Source: Alentia gelatinosa
Taxonomy: Eukaryota > Annelida > Polychaeta > Phyllodocida > Polynoidae
Direction: 5' to 3'
Assembly (NCBI GenBank): GCA_950022655.1
Contig: OX465583.1
Coordinates: forward strand, 67,445,652-67,509,651
DNA length: 64,000 nt
Under the pieces are notes generated by a model that was given only the letters and a program-made list of their open reading frames with translations, had not been told where the DNA came from and searched no databases. Each line of letters opens with the position of its first letter. The first letter of the stretch is position 1. The position numbers and the translations under genes were made by a program. Below are positions 22,620 through 35,100 of this stretch, piece after piece.

Positions 22620-23640
22620 GTATACTGCTGAAAGGTAATAAAATTGTTTTACCAAAAGGTCTGCATGACCAAGCAATCTGTATAGCTCATGAAGGTCATC
22701 AAGGAATGAGTTGAACAAAATCCTTTATAAGGTCAAAGGTATGGTTCCCAGGTATAAACAACAAGGTAGAAAGTGTGATCAAAAGTTGTACTGCATGTCA
22801 GCTGGTGTATTCAAATCCAATTCAGATGGAACCTCTGTCCATGTCAAGTCTACCCGATGGTCCATGGGAAAACCTCAGTACAGACTTTTGTGGTCCATTA
22901 CCATCGGGTGATTATTTATTTGTAATTACTGATTAATACTCTCGGTACCCAATTGTGGAGATTGTAAAGTCTGTTGCTGCTAGTACAGTGATTCTGGTTC
23001 TTGACAAAGTTGTGTCAGATTGGGGGGGGGGGGGGGGGGGGTGTGAAACAAATCAAAACAGATAATGGTAGCCCATTCAACTCACATGCATTTGCAGAGT
23101 TTGCAGAGTGCTCAGGTTTTCACCATAGAAAAATAACACCCAGATGGCCAAGAGGCCATGCCCAGGTTAAAGCATTCAACATGCCACTTATGAAGGCTAT
23201 CCGTGCCGCGACTGTCGAATGTAAAAACTGGAAACAGGAATTATATAAATTCCTCCATCAATATCGTGCTACGCCGCACCCGTCAACTGGTTTCACACCG
23301 TACCATCTCCCACTAGGTCGTAATCCGCTGACAAAATTGCCCGAGCTCAGATCAGAGTCAGATGACCTTATTCACCTGACCACAAAGCGAAATGACGAGC
23401 ATGCAAAAGAAAGAATGAAAGTATATGCTGATTCCCATAATCATGCAAAAAGGTCGAACAAACAGGTGGTGATGGGGTTTTGGTGAGAACTGAGGTGAAA
23501 CATAATCAAACTCTATATGTCCCAAAACAATATGTGGTGACAGAAAAGAAAGGTAGCATCATCACAGCGAAATCAAATGATCATACGGTAACTCGCAATA
23601 GTTTATGGTTCAAACCTACAATAGTCAGCCCTGAGGTAGT
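22620..23640 (+). pseudogene. Gypsy integrase
   Basis: Zinc finger His-His-Cys-Cys (HDQAICIAHEGHQGMS, then CTACQ after a frame shift), then the core with 'TDFCGPLPSGDYLFVITD' and, after a 20-base G run near 23022-23041, 'IKTDNGSPFNSHAFAEF' and 'TPHPSTGFTPYHL'. A C-terminal domain (YVPKQYVVTEKKGSIITAKS, then TVTRNSLWFKP) follows in another frame from 23480. The catalytic Asp residues are visible; several frame breaks make it dead. Confidence 0.88.
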
Positions 23641-23879
23641 TGACGACATAGAAGAAGTGTGTGAAACTCTGACAAGTGAAGATAGTCTAGAGGTAACAAC
23701 CCCTGTGGCTGTGCAGGTACCATCTAGCCCCAGTCATCAGAAAGTCATTAACACCCTCACCTCAAAAACGTTTACTACCAAGTCGCAACAGGCGACCTCC
23801 AAGTCATTTAAAAGATTTTGTATCCAAATAGTTTACTTATGTATACTCAGTTTTATCTTTGAGTTATAAATGTTCTAAT

Positions 23880-25435
23880 TTGCTCATATTTTAAATATGT
23901 TATTTTCTTTTTCTTTTTTAATATTTGAAAAATGATGTTTTGTGTTTATACACAGGAATAAACAGCTCTAGCATAATCTACAAACATCTGCCAGTCTTAT
24001 CATTACTGTGCATTCTTTTAGTGTGTACAGGGGTGAGATAAATACAGAAAGCAACTCGTTTTGGTCAAAGAAGTCATTCGACAATTCCTTTGAAAGCTAT
24101 TTGATATTCACTTGGCTATTGCCTTGTTCATATCACTCTACATCAAACTCATGGAGAATGAATGTAGATGCCCCAGATGATAACGACAGTTTAAGATGAT
24201 ACGGATGTCATTCTTTATCAATCTTCGGTTCGTTCGACATAGACATCGACATAGACATAGACATAGACATCGTCAAATCTGCAATTGGTATATATATAAG
24301 TTCAGATACTCAGTTCAATTTCACACCTCAGTATACATTATAATGTATATAAATGGTACAGGTTTACAGATTTGACACTTGATAGTTATACAACTAATAA
24401 AACAGTACTAAATGATATAGATTTATGTGAAACATAGCACATTAAAATTCCTTGGAAAACTATAGCAGTCATTAGGCTCACATAAGACTGAATCTCCTTG
24501 ACATATTCAAACACCAGTACTAAACTAGTCATACAGTGAGTATTGGCCATACATCAATATGGACACCTTATGGAATACGCATAATCAGTATTATAACTAG
24601 AAATACTCCTCATATCAGACAAGTAAATAGATACACTAAATGAATAGAAACATAGTACATACATTCAACCACTACCTGAAAGCATGGCACTCTCAAACAA
24701 AGGAATCTGAATCTAGGTCAATACTGTGAGTAGCTCCCACTAAAATGTCTACAAAATCAGTATTTCTGTGCAATACACATACCTCACACATAGGTACAGT
24801 AAATCTACATGTAAATGTCAACTTAAATTTACCTTGTGGCCTCTGTAAGTTACATCTGGACATCTATTTGGACTGATTTCTTCAGGATCTTTGTTCACTT
24901 TTGTGTTGCAGTTGTGCAATCCACATGATGCTAGTCTTGAACCCTCAGTTCTACTAGATTATAGTTAGTCCACTTAGGACATTATAAAACAATAAGTATA
25001 AACTTAATCTGTATGGTGATATCATGCGTAAATCAAATTATATTACATTTAGGTTTTATAAACACAATATCTTATTTAAAAGGTGGTAAACTTGATAAGT
25101 GTTTGGTTTGAGATTAACTGTTAGTACTCAAATATGCACAAGGTGGCAGCAGAGTTCAATTCTGTTAGTACACAAAGTAGCCACCAGACTGCAGCACAGT
25201 TCTGGCATGGTTAAGTATGGGTGCTGCTACAATGAAGGCTTCGGCAAACACTTGTTGGTTTCTTCTTTAGTACACACTCTTCTGATACCATCTATGCTGT
25301 GACCCCCTTCATTCAGAGTATGGTCGGTAGGAGGAATTGAATTTAGCGCTAGCTTGGTTTTGCATTGAAGCACCTGTAGGTACTCCTTTTACAGTCATGG
25401 AGAATTCTACCCAACTCCACCCATTGTAATGTCCT
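23880..25435. other. Intergenic, A/T-rich, no gene seen
   Basis: 24008-24190 resembles the dispersed 'ggggtgagataaatacagaaa' family of 35.7 and 54.3 kb. 24231-24274 is a hexanucleotide (GACATA)n microsatellite. Nothing recognised in 24300-25430. Confidence 0.5.
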
Positions 25436-25439
25436 GATT

Positions 25440-26545
25440 ATGGGGCAGAACCAGAGGGCCGGGGCCAGAGGGACAGAGCCAGAGGGGCAGAACCAGAGGG
25501 GCGGGGCCAGAGGGACAGGGCTAGAGGGGCTGGGCCAGAGGGGTGCAATCAGAGGGGCAGGGCCAGAGGGGTGCAATCAGAGGGGCAGGGCCAGAGAGGC
25601 AATGCCAGATGGGCAGAACCAGAGGGGTGGGGCCAGAAGGGTGGAACCAAAGGGGTGGGGCCAGAGGGGCAGGGCCAGAGGGGCAGGGCCAGAGGGGCAG
25701 GGCCAGAGGGGTGGGGCCAGAGGGGTGGGGCCAGAGGGGTGGGGCCAGAGGGGCAGAACCAGAGGGGCGGGGCCAGAGGGACAGGGCCAGAGGGGTGGGG
25801 CCAGAGGGGTGGGGCAAGAGAGGCGGGGCAAGAGGGGCAGGGCAAAAGGGGCAGAACCAGAGGGGTGGGGCCAGAAGGATGGAACCAAAGGGGTGGGGCC
25901 AGAGGGGCAGGGCCAGAGGGGCAGGGCCAGAGGGGTGGGGCCAGTGGGGCAGGGCAAGAGAGGCGGGGCAAGAGGGGCAGGGCAAAAGGGGCAGGGCCAG
26001 AGGGGTGGGGCCAGAGGGAGAAGAACCAGAGGGTCGGGCCAGAGGGGGAAGAACCAGAGGGGCATGGCCAGAGCAGAGGGGCCGGGCCAGAGGGGTGGGG
26101 CCAGGGGGGCAAGGCCAGAGGGACAGGGCTAGAAAGGCTGGGCAAAAGGGGCCAAAGCAGAGGGGCAAAAGCAAAGGGGCGGGGCCAGAGGGGTGGGGCC
26201 AATGGGGCAGGGCCAATGAGGCAGAACCAGAAGGGCAGGGCCAGACGGGCAGGGTCAGAGGGATGGATCCAGAGGGGGGGCAGGAGGGGCGGGGCAAGAG
26301 GGGTGGGCAAGAAGGGCAGGGCCAGAGGGACCAAAAGTGCGGAAGCAGAGGGGCAAAAGCAGAGGGGTTAGGTCAGAGGTTAGGTGGGCCCCATGGGGCA
26401 GGGCCAGAGGGGCAGAACCAGAGGGGCGGGGCCAAAAGGGTAAAACTAGAGGGGTGGGGCCAGAGGGGCAGAACCAGAGGGGCGATGCCAAAAGGGTGGA
26501 ACTAGAGGGGTGGGGCCAGAAGGGCAGAACCAGATTGGCTATGAT
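25440..26545. repeat. 15-bp G-rich minisatellite, 1.1 kb
   Basis: Tandem array of GGGGCAGGGCCAGAG and variants (GGGGTGGGGCCAGAG, GGGGCAGAACCAGAG). The 15-bp unit keeps frames open on both strands (Arg-Gly-Ala-Gly-Pro-type and Pro-Leu-Trp-Pro-type peptides up to 320 codons); these are artefacts. Many GGG/GGGG tracts on the plus strand could form G-quadruplexes. Confidence 0.95.
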
Positions 26546-27229
26546 TGGCTAAGAGGAGTAGTGGGGGACCAACTAATGAATGTAATCTACGGACGAGGAG
26601 AGGAGGGAACGCTGCAATCGAAAGAAGAATAAATCAGTTGACATCCAGTTATACAGTGTGCGCATGAATTCTTCCCTGGCTAGGTACAGTTTACACTTTG
26701 TTCCTTCAGGTCTCGTTGCAGGTCTCCTTGCAGAGATATGATGACGTATGCTCCATATACAGAATCGGTTCCAAGTCCTTGGCAGGTTAACGACATTGGC
26801 TGACATTGAATCTTTTAATGCTTACTGAATCGATCGATTTCCATACTCTAATAAAGTGAACTTCGTCCATGCACTGTAGAGTATGACTTGAGCTTATTCC
26901 ACTGAGCTTTCGCAATTGAATGCACTGAATGCCTCTATAGAAGGCGGAGACACGGTGGGAAGTAGCAGGTATGTAGGTGTTTATTATAGGGCACAGAGTG
27001 ATTACTAGTTCTGCCATCATCCACCAGGATATTGTAAGATAGCCCCACTGTAGTTAGGGGCAACAACTGTTATCAGTTATTATAATATCAGATAGATAAT
27101 ATTGAGGAGAGGTTCTAGTTCCTCCATGGCAAGCTCCAAAAAATATTTCTGACAAAATCCATCGATAATTGGTCCCGCCACCTGGTGTTTTAAATGGCGT
27201 CAGGGGGCAAGATGTCCGCCTCCATAGCA

Positions 27230-28015
27230 CGATCGCTATGTGCCCTATACACCTGTGCACATTGTACTCTCACTGATCTTTGCTCCCTATATCGTAAAGA
27301 TCTGTGCTATAAACTGTTATACGTCCCAGTTTGGCATGCCCAAATTGTATTCCAATGGCAATTAATGACAAATGCTGGTAGTTGGGTGATTTCTAAATTC
27401 TATTGATTTTTTTCAAATAACAGTTCCATATATCAGCAAATAGAAAATACAAGAAAAAAGCATGTCACCATGCTAACTTCTATGGGAAGGCCATCTAAAA
27501 ATGTAAGTGCTTAACTATTTCTGTCCATGGGAAACTGCAATATTTTGACTTTGTTGCTAAATGACACTGATGTTCTATTGCTATGTTCAAATGATTCTGG
27601 ATTGTGATAGTTGGGTACATGTACAAATGAGAAATGCTAAAATAAATTTGATGTCACCATGCTAGTTTCTATGGGAAGGCCATCTGAAGAAGGTAAGTGC
27701 TTATCTATTGGCGTCTAGGGGAAACTGCTATATTTTCATGAAATCAGATGGTAGCACCAGTGTCTCCACAGGGGGCAGTGCGATACCTACCCGTATTTGT
27801 TTTTACGGCAATTTTTTATGAACTCAAAATATTTCAAGGTGTATATTGAAGGGAAAACGAACCTGGCGTCATATCTGTGAATTGTTACTTGCGGACTCAG
27901 AAATAAGCCCCTCCTGCCTAGCAGTGATGGGGCAAGTATTTGCCAATCCGAAAGTTAGTAACAATTATCAGATTAAATACTCAGTTTTCCCACTGTACAG
28001 TGGCATTGATTATTA
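27230..28015 (+). repeat. Dispersed repeat, homologous to 38095-38815
   Basis: Shared blocks: 'acacctgtgcacatt', 'caaattgta(c/t)tt', 'tttcaaggtgtatatt', 'aacctggcgt', 'gtttgccaatc', 'gtaacaattat'. The 38-kb copy carries a MITE inserted at a TTAA where this copy reads TTGA, so this copy is a natural empty site. Confidence 0.75.
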
Positions 28016-28727
28016 ATAACTATTTCACCCCAGAATTCTAGACAGAGAAGATGTGGAGAGGTACATTATCCTACCCGTAATAAAAAACACCATAGGCTTA
28101 ACATGGGATTTGTTTATGTCATCGGGTGTGACATACAGTGTTGTTTATGTCACTACTTTCTAATACTGAAAAAACATGGAAATGATGTAGGATATAATCT
28201 AGATGCCCTTCGTTTGAGTTAGACTCGTGAGATTACGGAGCCAACAAAATGCGTGACATAAATAAACTCAAACTCGTGACGTCTCTTGATATCATTTTAA
28301 CCTAATTTGTGAAATGGAAGTTGATCTTTCACATACAATAGTGGTGCGTCTCCAAGAAATGATGACAATTCTGAATTCAAGTATTTTTCTTTTATTAATT
28401 CAATAAATACCGGTAATCTTACATATTCTCTTAAAATAGTACCATCATTGTTTGCTACCCCCTTCTACATTACCTTCCAACATTCATAGGTCTTGAGGCT
28501 AGTTTTATAACCAATTATGCATCCCTGGGTGAAATGTTTAGCACATACCCTTATACACATGAATCTCCCAAGCACATCAAATACCAGGGCCACGAAAAAA
28601 AACCTCCCAGAAATAAGGAATGAGTTGCAAAACATGTCACTAACAGAAAGAGACGAATACATCGTCATTTACATGAATATGAATAAATTATAGAGTATAA
28701 TACAAGCCAACGTTATGAACGTAACAT

Positions 28728-28840
28728 TATTATATACCTGTGGCCGTATGTCCTGCGTATACCACCCGCTCCTATGTGGCGTACGGGGTATTACGTGGCG
28801 TACGGGTATTACATGGTAATTTTCAGGTATATAATAATAC
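28728..28840. mobile_element. Small foldback element
   Basis: ATTATTATATACCTGTGG at the left end pairs with TCAGGTATATAATAATA at the right. The interior has GTGGCGTACGGG twice. The end sequence recurs at 40790 and 56827. Confidence 0.65.
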
Positions 28841-29006
28841 TAAAACAGGTATACTGTGATTGTATCTGATAAATACTTGTTGAAACTGACGATTAGGTGA
28901 ACCATCGGATCGTCAATTTAACCGCGTATTATTCACGTACAGCCACAGTAATCCTGTTTCCGTATAATACAGCAACAAGCATCCGCTCCGCGCCAATTTT
29001 TTTTAA

Positions 29007-29012
29007 TTTAAT
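29007..29012 (-). promoter_or_regulatory. DCTN3: DCTN3 poly(A) signal ATTAAA
   Basis: ATTAAA on the minus strand, about 28 nt after the stop codon, the best match to the hexamer near the 3' end (an overlapping ATTAAA lies at 29002-29007). No AATAAA close by. The site itself is inferred. Confidence 0.45.
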
Positions 29013-29039
29013 TTTGAAAATAAGATAATGACTGGTGCC

Positions 29040-29129
29040 CTAGTCCTCCATCTTCTTGGTCTGCTTGGCGATCTCCAGCTGCGTCACCAGTTCGTCCCAC
29101 TGAACAAACTGTTTTGACAATAACGTCAC
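29040..29129 (-). CDS. DCTN3: DCTN3 exon 7 with stop codon
   Basis: 90 nt, acceptor TTTCAG, TAG stop at 29042-29040. Encodes VTLLSKQFVQWDELVTQLEI then AKQTKKMED. LLSKQFVQWDEL is identical to human and the strongest identifying block. Confidence 0.96.
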   Translation of the reverse strand: MTLLSKQFVQWDELVTQLEIAKQTKKMED

Positions 29130-32100
29130 CTGAAACTCTGTCAAGGACATGAACATAGAGAGTGAAAAGTGTTTGGGTTTTTTTCAGATTTTATTTATCC
29201 TGGAGGATCTAATAGTGAGCAGGTCACCGTTTCAGGCATCCCAGTATCCCACGTCCTCAATATAGGTTTTTTTAATAGGTTTTGAAAATTTAAATAGAGG
29301 TTTTTACAGGTTTTTTAATGCCCAAAACATAGGCTTTTATAGGTTTTTGGGGTTAAGGTATGCAGCATGATAGTCAAAATATAATGAATAGCTTATTTTC
29401 AGTTCTCGATTTCTAAAAGAATGTACTTAGTACTAAATTGCAGGACATCAGGATGTCTGGCTCGTCAGGTTATATTTAAAAGGCAAGCCAGACCGGCAAA
29501 AGGTAACACAAACTGTTGATTCTTAAACACTTTTAAGATCTCTTAAATACACTGATAATGTAGATTTCTTGTTATTTGACAATCAGACTTTGTGTTAAGT
29601 TAACTTCTAAACTTTCCTGTACACATCAATCTGCATATCATTGAAAAATAAAGGTTTTTATGGGTTATATAGGTTTCCTTCACAAAATAAAGGCTCAAGA
29701 ATCAAAATATAGGTTTTATAGGTTTTAAAGGTTTCACTGGGAGGCCTGCTGTTTTCGGTAGGCTCCAGTGGCCACATAAGGTTTCTTATTTCTGGTAATG
29801 ATAAATATCCCCAGTACTTTACATGCCCAGGCTTTACTCTTTGGATTATATAGTTTAACAACTAAATATAGTATGGTCTTATAACAAACAAACAATTATG
29901 AGGTATGTACAGATGTATGAAAAGTTTTAAATTTAGATATTAAATTCAAAGATAAACTGTATGTGGGGCTAGGCTATCACTACTATACCTTCATTTAGAA
30001 GTTAATAGATAAATTAAGGGATGTTGTAATCTCTCTGGCTAATCATGTTGTTTTTGGTGAAAAAATTAAATTTATCGCTATTAGGTAACAGTCCTATCAT
30101 AGATCCTATTGGGGTATCCAATAATTCAGTCTGTTTACAGGATCCGGTGTTCGCTGGTTGCCGTCATTGCATGGTGATAGACCCTTGACCTATAACCTGC
30201 AATTATTGCAATTTAACGGTTTTTATAAATCTTCAAATGGGAAATATGATGCCAGAAATGGAAATTTCAATTATTTCGACTTATACATTTTAAATTATAT
30301 TCGGTTTCTACAGTTATAAATCAGAAAATGAATGTTCATCAGAAGACAAGGAGCCGAGGTGCGGCCAGCCAGTCGGGAGCAGATCCTGTACTTACCCGGG
30401 GCGATATTAGGGAGTTTAGTAACCTCAGGAGGGTCTTTAGAATAATCTCCGAAATTCCCACCACTGCGAATCGATTGTGTTTGAATGAACATTTGATGAG
30501 TTATATTTATATATACTTTTTTTTGGGGGGGGGGGGGGAGGTGCTTTATTTGATTCTGTTTGTACAGACAGTTCTTCCATGAAATAGTATTATATATATT
30601 TCACATATTTCTTGCAAAAAGAGAATATGAAATCTTCTGTATGAAACTGCAAAAAAAGTATGAAATGAGTTAAATGGTCCTGGATTTGCCTTCTCAATTG
30701 TATTATTTTGCATATTAATCCATTCGTAATTGGAAAATTCAATGATAATTTTAAAATCTAATTAAAAAGAGAACTCAATCAGCATAACAACATAGTTTCA
30801 GTCAAGGATACAATATTGTTATAATACAGTAGTAGATTCTTTATATCCTCAGTCACTTCACTGGCCTCATCCTACAATGAGAAAAAAACAAACATTTACC
30901 AAGTATACAGGCACACATGAAATAACAATATTGGTACATCCTCATGTCTTAATTAGTAGAAACCGAACTAGAGTTAGACTCGTCAGTGTTTATGCCATGA
31001 CGGGAAGGTCGTATATTACTACGCGATGCGTTAGCTGAGCGTAGTGAGGAACAGACCTGACCATATTTGCCACAATGCACTAGCCTGGTTAAGCACCTTT
31101 ACTGCATTCTTGCCACAATAGGTCGTGGTATGCCTCAATATTTATTTTTTTTATAAGTTTTTATTGGATCTTCCATATTGTTACAATCTTGTAGATATTT
31201 TCTAAATCCATACAAATTTCATGTCCAACAAAAGTAATTTGGGGTATAACATCAGCAGCGCATCAGCTATAGCTGGTTTTCATGTAATATCCCTAACAGT
31301 CTGATATACTATTCATACAAAGCTGTGAAAAATCTGATACAACTTCCAACAGGAGCATTGACTAAGAATTTGACACTGTGGATAGTGGAGAAACCCTTAC
31401 GGAAGCCACCCTGCTTAGGGGTTAACATATTTTGTTCATCAAGAAAATTTAAAAGACCATTATTGATAACTTTTTCCAATAATTTTGCTGGAATAGGCAA
31501 CACAGAGGTCGGCCTATAGTTAGCACAATTTGTAGTGGTTCCTCCTTTGTGTATAGGAGTAACCATGGCAGTTTTCCAGGATATGGGTATGACACCTTTA
31601 GTAAAAATGTTATTACATAAGTCAGTGAAAGTATTTGCTATCAGTGCTATCAGTAATAGATAGTCTTTCAATACAAAGCTTTTAATATGTGGTATACCAG
31701 ACGGCTTATTGGTTTGGATACCAGTTATCAGTTTGATCATATAAGGAAGATTGATAGTAAACTGATCTAGTTCGACATTAGATCTATTGTCATACATTCT
31801 AAACGGAGTAAAACTTTCGCTTGCTAATTTGGGCCCGATTTCAGTAAAATACGAGTTTACAAAGTTGGGAGTTTGATCCTCAGATATTTTCTCACCTGTT
31901 TCCATATCTTCAATATTTACAATGGAGTTTTCTTATTCTCGGGAGCGTTGCCGACGTCACGCAACGTAGTAGCGGGTACGTCCGGCCGCAAAAACTGACA
32001 CTGCGCCACTCGGTTTTCTCGCTTTGCAGTTTATTTTCCCAAAAGCGGTGCAGTGCACTCTCGTACCCACGAAGGGTTAAACAACTTTTCACCCCATTGA

Positions 32101-35100
32101 AACCAATGTTAAATTCACTGTATATCCCATGTAATATCTCAGTAAATATCCAATATAGAGGCATCAAACAAAAAATGGTATGGAGATGAAGAATAGGAGA
32201 AGATGTTTGGTGGGTTTTTTGGTATCACTTCATTTTGCAAAGATTGTTTTATTTGGTCTTTTTTTCCAGCAATCTGCCGAAATTACAGAGAACAGGCTGC
32301 TACAACTGTCAAAATAAAAACTTGCTCAAAAGTACATAAATATGCAGATTCAAACATTCAAACTTCCATACCACAAAGTTTATGGCTATATCTTGTTGGA
32401 AACACATCAAAGTAAGAGTGTGTGGGGACGAGGCGTATGGTCCAATGTACAAAAAAAATATTAATCATATACAGTGAGTTGAAACATCGGTTTACATTAC
32501 GCCGGTTGAGCGATGATACCAGAAAGCTAGGGTGCCCGAAAATGACAATACCCTTTGCCAGCTGCAGCCTCGTTTTGGTTTGAACGTTCCGCTCCCGAGA
32601 ATATTCAGACCCAGGCAGATTTGACTTAACATGTCTCCAGAATTGTTTTTGATCATCTCTATGGATTATAGTTTGGGATTTAATGTAATCTCTACGGCAT
32701 CTTTCGCAGCCTTATTTGCCTCATTTCTTAGGCGTCTGACTTCTTCCCAGCATCTGTTTTTATTATATTTCTTCGCTTATATTTCTCTTAAGAGCGTAGC
32801 CAGTTCACCTGTCATTCAGGGATCATCAGACGTTTTTATATTAAACTCTCGAATTGTGCAAATCCTATCTAGAAAGATAACAAGTTTTCCCAAGAGGAAA
32901 TCCCATTTTGCAGATGGGTCTTCCAGATCTTTATATTTATCCCATCCAATTTCATTAATAAATCTTTTCAACTTGTCAATTGAATATTTTTTATATGTTC
33001 TGTATCTAGAGTATTTGTCAATGACGTCACATGGTTTAAGGTGTCCATACCTATTCTTACCCATGTCAGCAATAGATCTTGAGGCGTCACAGTGGTGGAG
33101 CACTAAAATATACACATGACATCGCGAAAAAGTACACATATGATTGTGCATGATGTGTCACGGCAAAGGAGGTATGACATATCACGATACCGTCAGATAT
33201 ATGAAGATATACCAAGATGTAGCACGGATTATCCTACCCCTAATATAAAATCCCATAAGCTTAACACTGAGTATCCTTATGCCACGCTGACTGGCATACA
33301 GAGTTTTATATGCCACTAGTGGCATACAGAATTGTTATCACGTAATATTCAAAAATAAAGGAAACGGGGTAGGATAAAATCAAAATCTGATTCGTTTTAA
33401 TCTTGGCAACTGCATGCCACTCCTGGAGTTTTGGCTCCAGACTTCACTCGGCTGCGCCTTGTGAAATCACTATGCCAAACTCTAGTCGTGGCATACGGTG
33501 CCCAAGACTAAAACTCATCCAGTTTTACGATAATATCCATTGTTTTGGCGGGACCAGCACTTTTATCAGAGAGTGAATATTCTTAGGTAGCGGGAAGGTT
33601 GAATGTAAGTCGACTCACCTGCTGTTTGAGGTGAACAGTACTCAACGCCTGAAGCTGTCCATGTAACGAAGGCACAACTGTCAACACAAAGTATCATAAT
33701 TATAAATTGAATAACCAAATATTGTATGATAATATCGTACAATGGGATCCTTTCTCATCATATAATCAAGTACGCTGACCTTTACCAATTTATTTCCACT
33801 AAGAAGCCCTTCATACCTTCATTATCTTACTGTGATATTTGTGATTTTAATAATATAGCATTGGATTTTGGCCAAATTTTCGTAAAGTAATTATCAAGCG
33901 CGCTACTGAAGGCATTTTACTTTTCTATGGTTTTGGATGAAATGGTAATACTGAATCGTGAAAATTTTTGATAATCTTTACATTAAAGTAAGTTATATCA
34001 GAGAGAATACATATTGGAATTCCGATGTATAGTGCACAGAATGATAGAATTGTCGGCATATCCAATAATGGTGAACTGAATCGTGCCAACAACTCCAGCC
34101 CTGAATATCTTACAACTTAACGATTGTAGTGACCGTTTCCGTGAGTGAGTCTATAAACGTCATGCCTTAGTCATGGGGAAATACTCTTATTTAAAAAAAA
34201 AAAAAAATTAAATTAATTTTCAAGTTGGGATAACAGTTATCATCTCGTAAATAATTTCGTTTCACTACATTGGAATGCAATGCTTAGTGTACCCACATAA
34301 GTTACAGTCAGTAGTTTCAGTCATTCTGTCTTTGAACAAGTTGTTAAACATACTCATGTATAATTTTTTAGTTCCACAGAAATGTGCAGAATCCAAACAG
34401 ATTTTTCCACTCTGCGTGCAAATACAACTTTCTTCTCGAGTTCTTTTTCGTTCCGTTGAAAATTGCCGTGTTATGGTACATATATCATCTATTATAATCA
34501 TAATCTAGATAAAAGTATTTATCTCAACTTGAAATGGCTCTAATTCTATGATAAATATTTCAATTGTATTCAGCTAAATTCAGTTCAGTTCAGAGTGCAT
34601 TGAATGTTGAAGGTTGCAGAGGAAACAGGTGGTGCATCAGTGATATTGCTCCTAAAAGGGACATTGTATATATATGACGTCATTTCCTTCAGTCATGTGA
34701 CATGAATGACGTCATGAAATGGATGCGAGAGAGTCACTCTCCTCCCAGATCTTTCGCGGTGCTATAACTTTGACGTCACAACCTAGAGTATTTGTCAATG
34801 ACGTCACATGGTTTAAACGTCAGTGTAGCGAGTGTTAAGTCAATGACGTCATAAATCTTTACCAGAAATGACACAACAGCATACTAGAATCGATGACGTC
34901 ATATTCTGACACACTATACAGAAGTAGAACAGATTTCCGAAAACAAGATACCCTGTTTGGCTTTTCATTAGATTTCTAATCATGGTGGTGAGATAGGGAA
35001 CAATATACGTGACATCCTTGAGATAGTAGTTTATGGTTATGAGTATTCGCCATATATCAGTGTTTACATTCTCTACGCTCAACATTCCCAGTCACTACTG

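Larger units (their letters stand above)
20380..23870 (+). pseudogene. Ty3/Gypsy retrotransposon, decayed gag-pol
   Basis: Modules in canonical Gypsy order on plus: gag zinc knuckles (20477-20584), protease remnant (about 20730-20990), reverse transcriptase (21130-21738), RNase H (21826-22370), integrase H2C2 finger, core and C-terminal domain (about 22620-23640). Frames are broken by stops and shifts at nearly every module border, and a G run interrupts the integrase. I could find neither LTR, so this is either an LTR-less fragment or LTRs too diverged to see. Not functional. Confidence 0.9.
26550..29000. other. Intergenic between minisatellite and DCTN3, dispersed repeats only
   Basis: 27230-28015 is a repeat that recurs at 38095-38815. 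28078-28290 holds 'TTATCCTACCC' and GAGTTAGAC family fragments. 28728-28840 is a small foldback element. No gene seen. Confidence 0.55.

Noticed and set aside
25440..26505. Collagen-like or proline-rich ORFs up to 320 codons on both strands
   Set aside because: Artefact of a 15-bp G-rich tandem array; no Gly-X-Y periodicity or flanking protein sequence.
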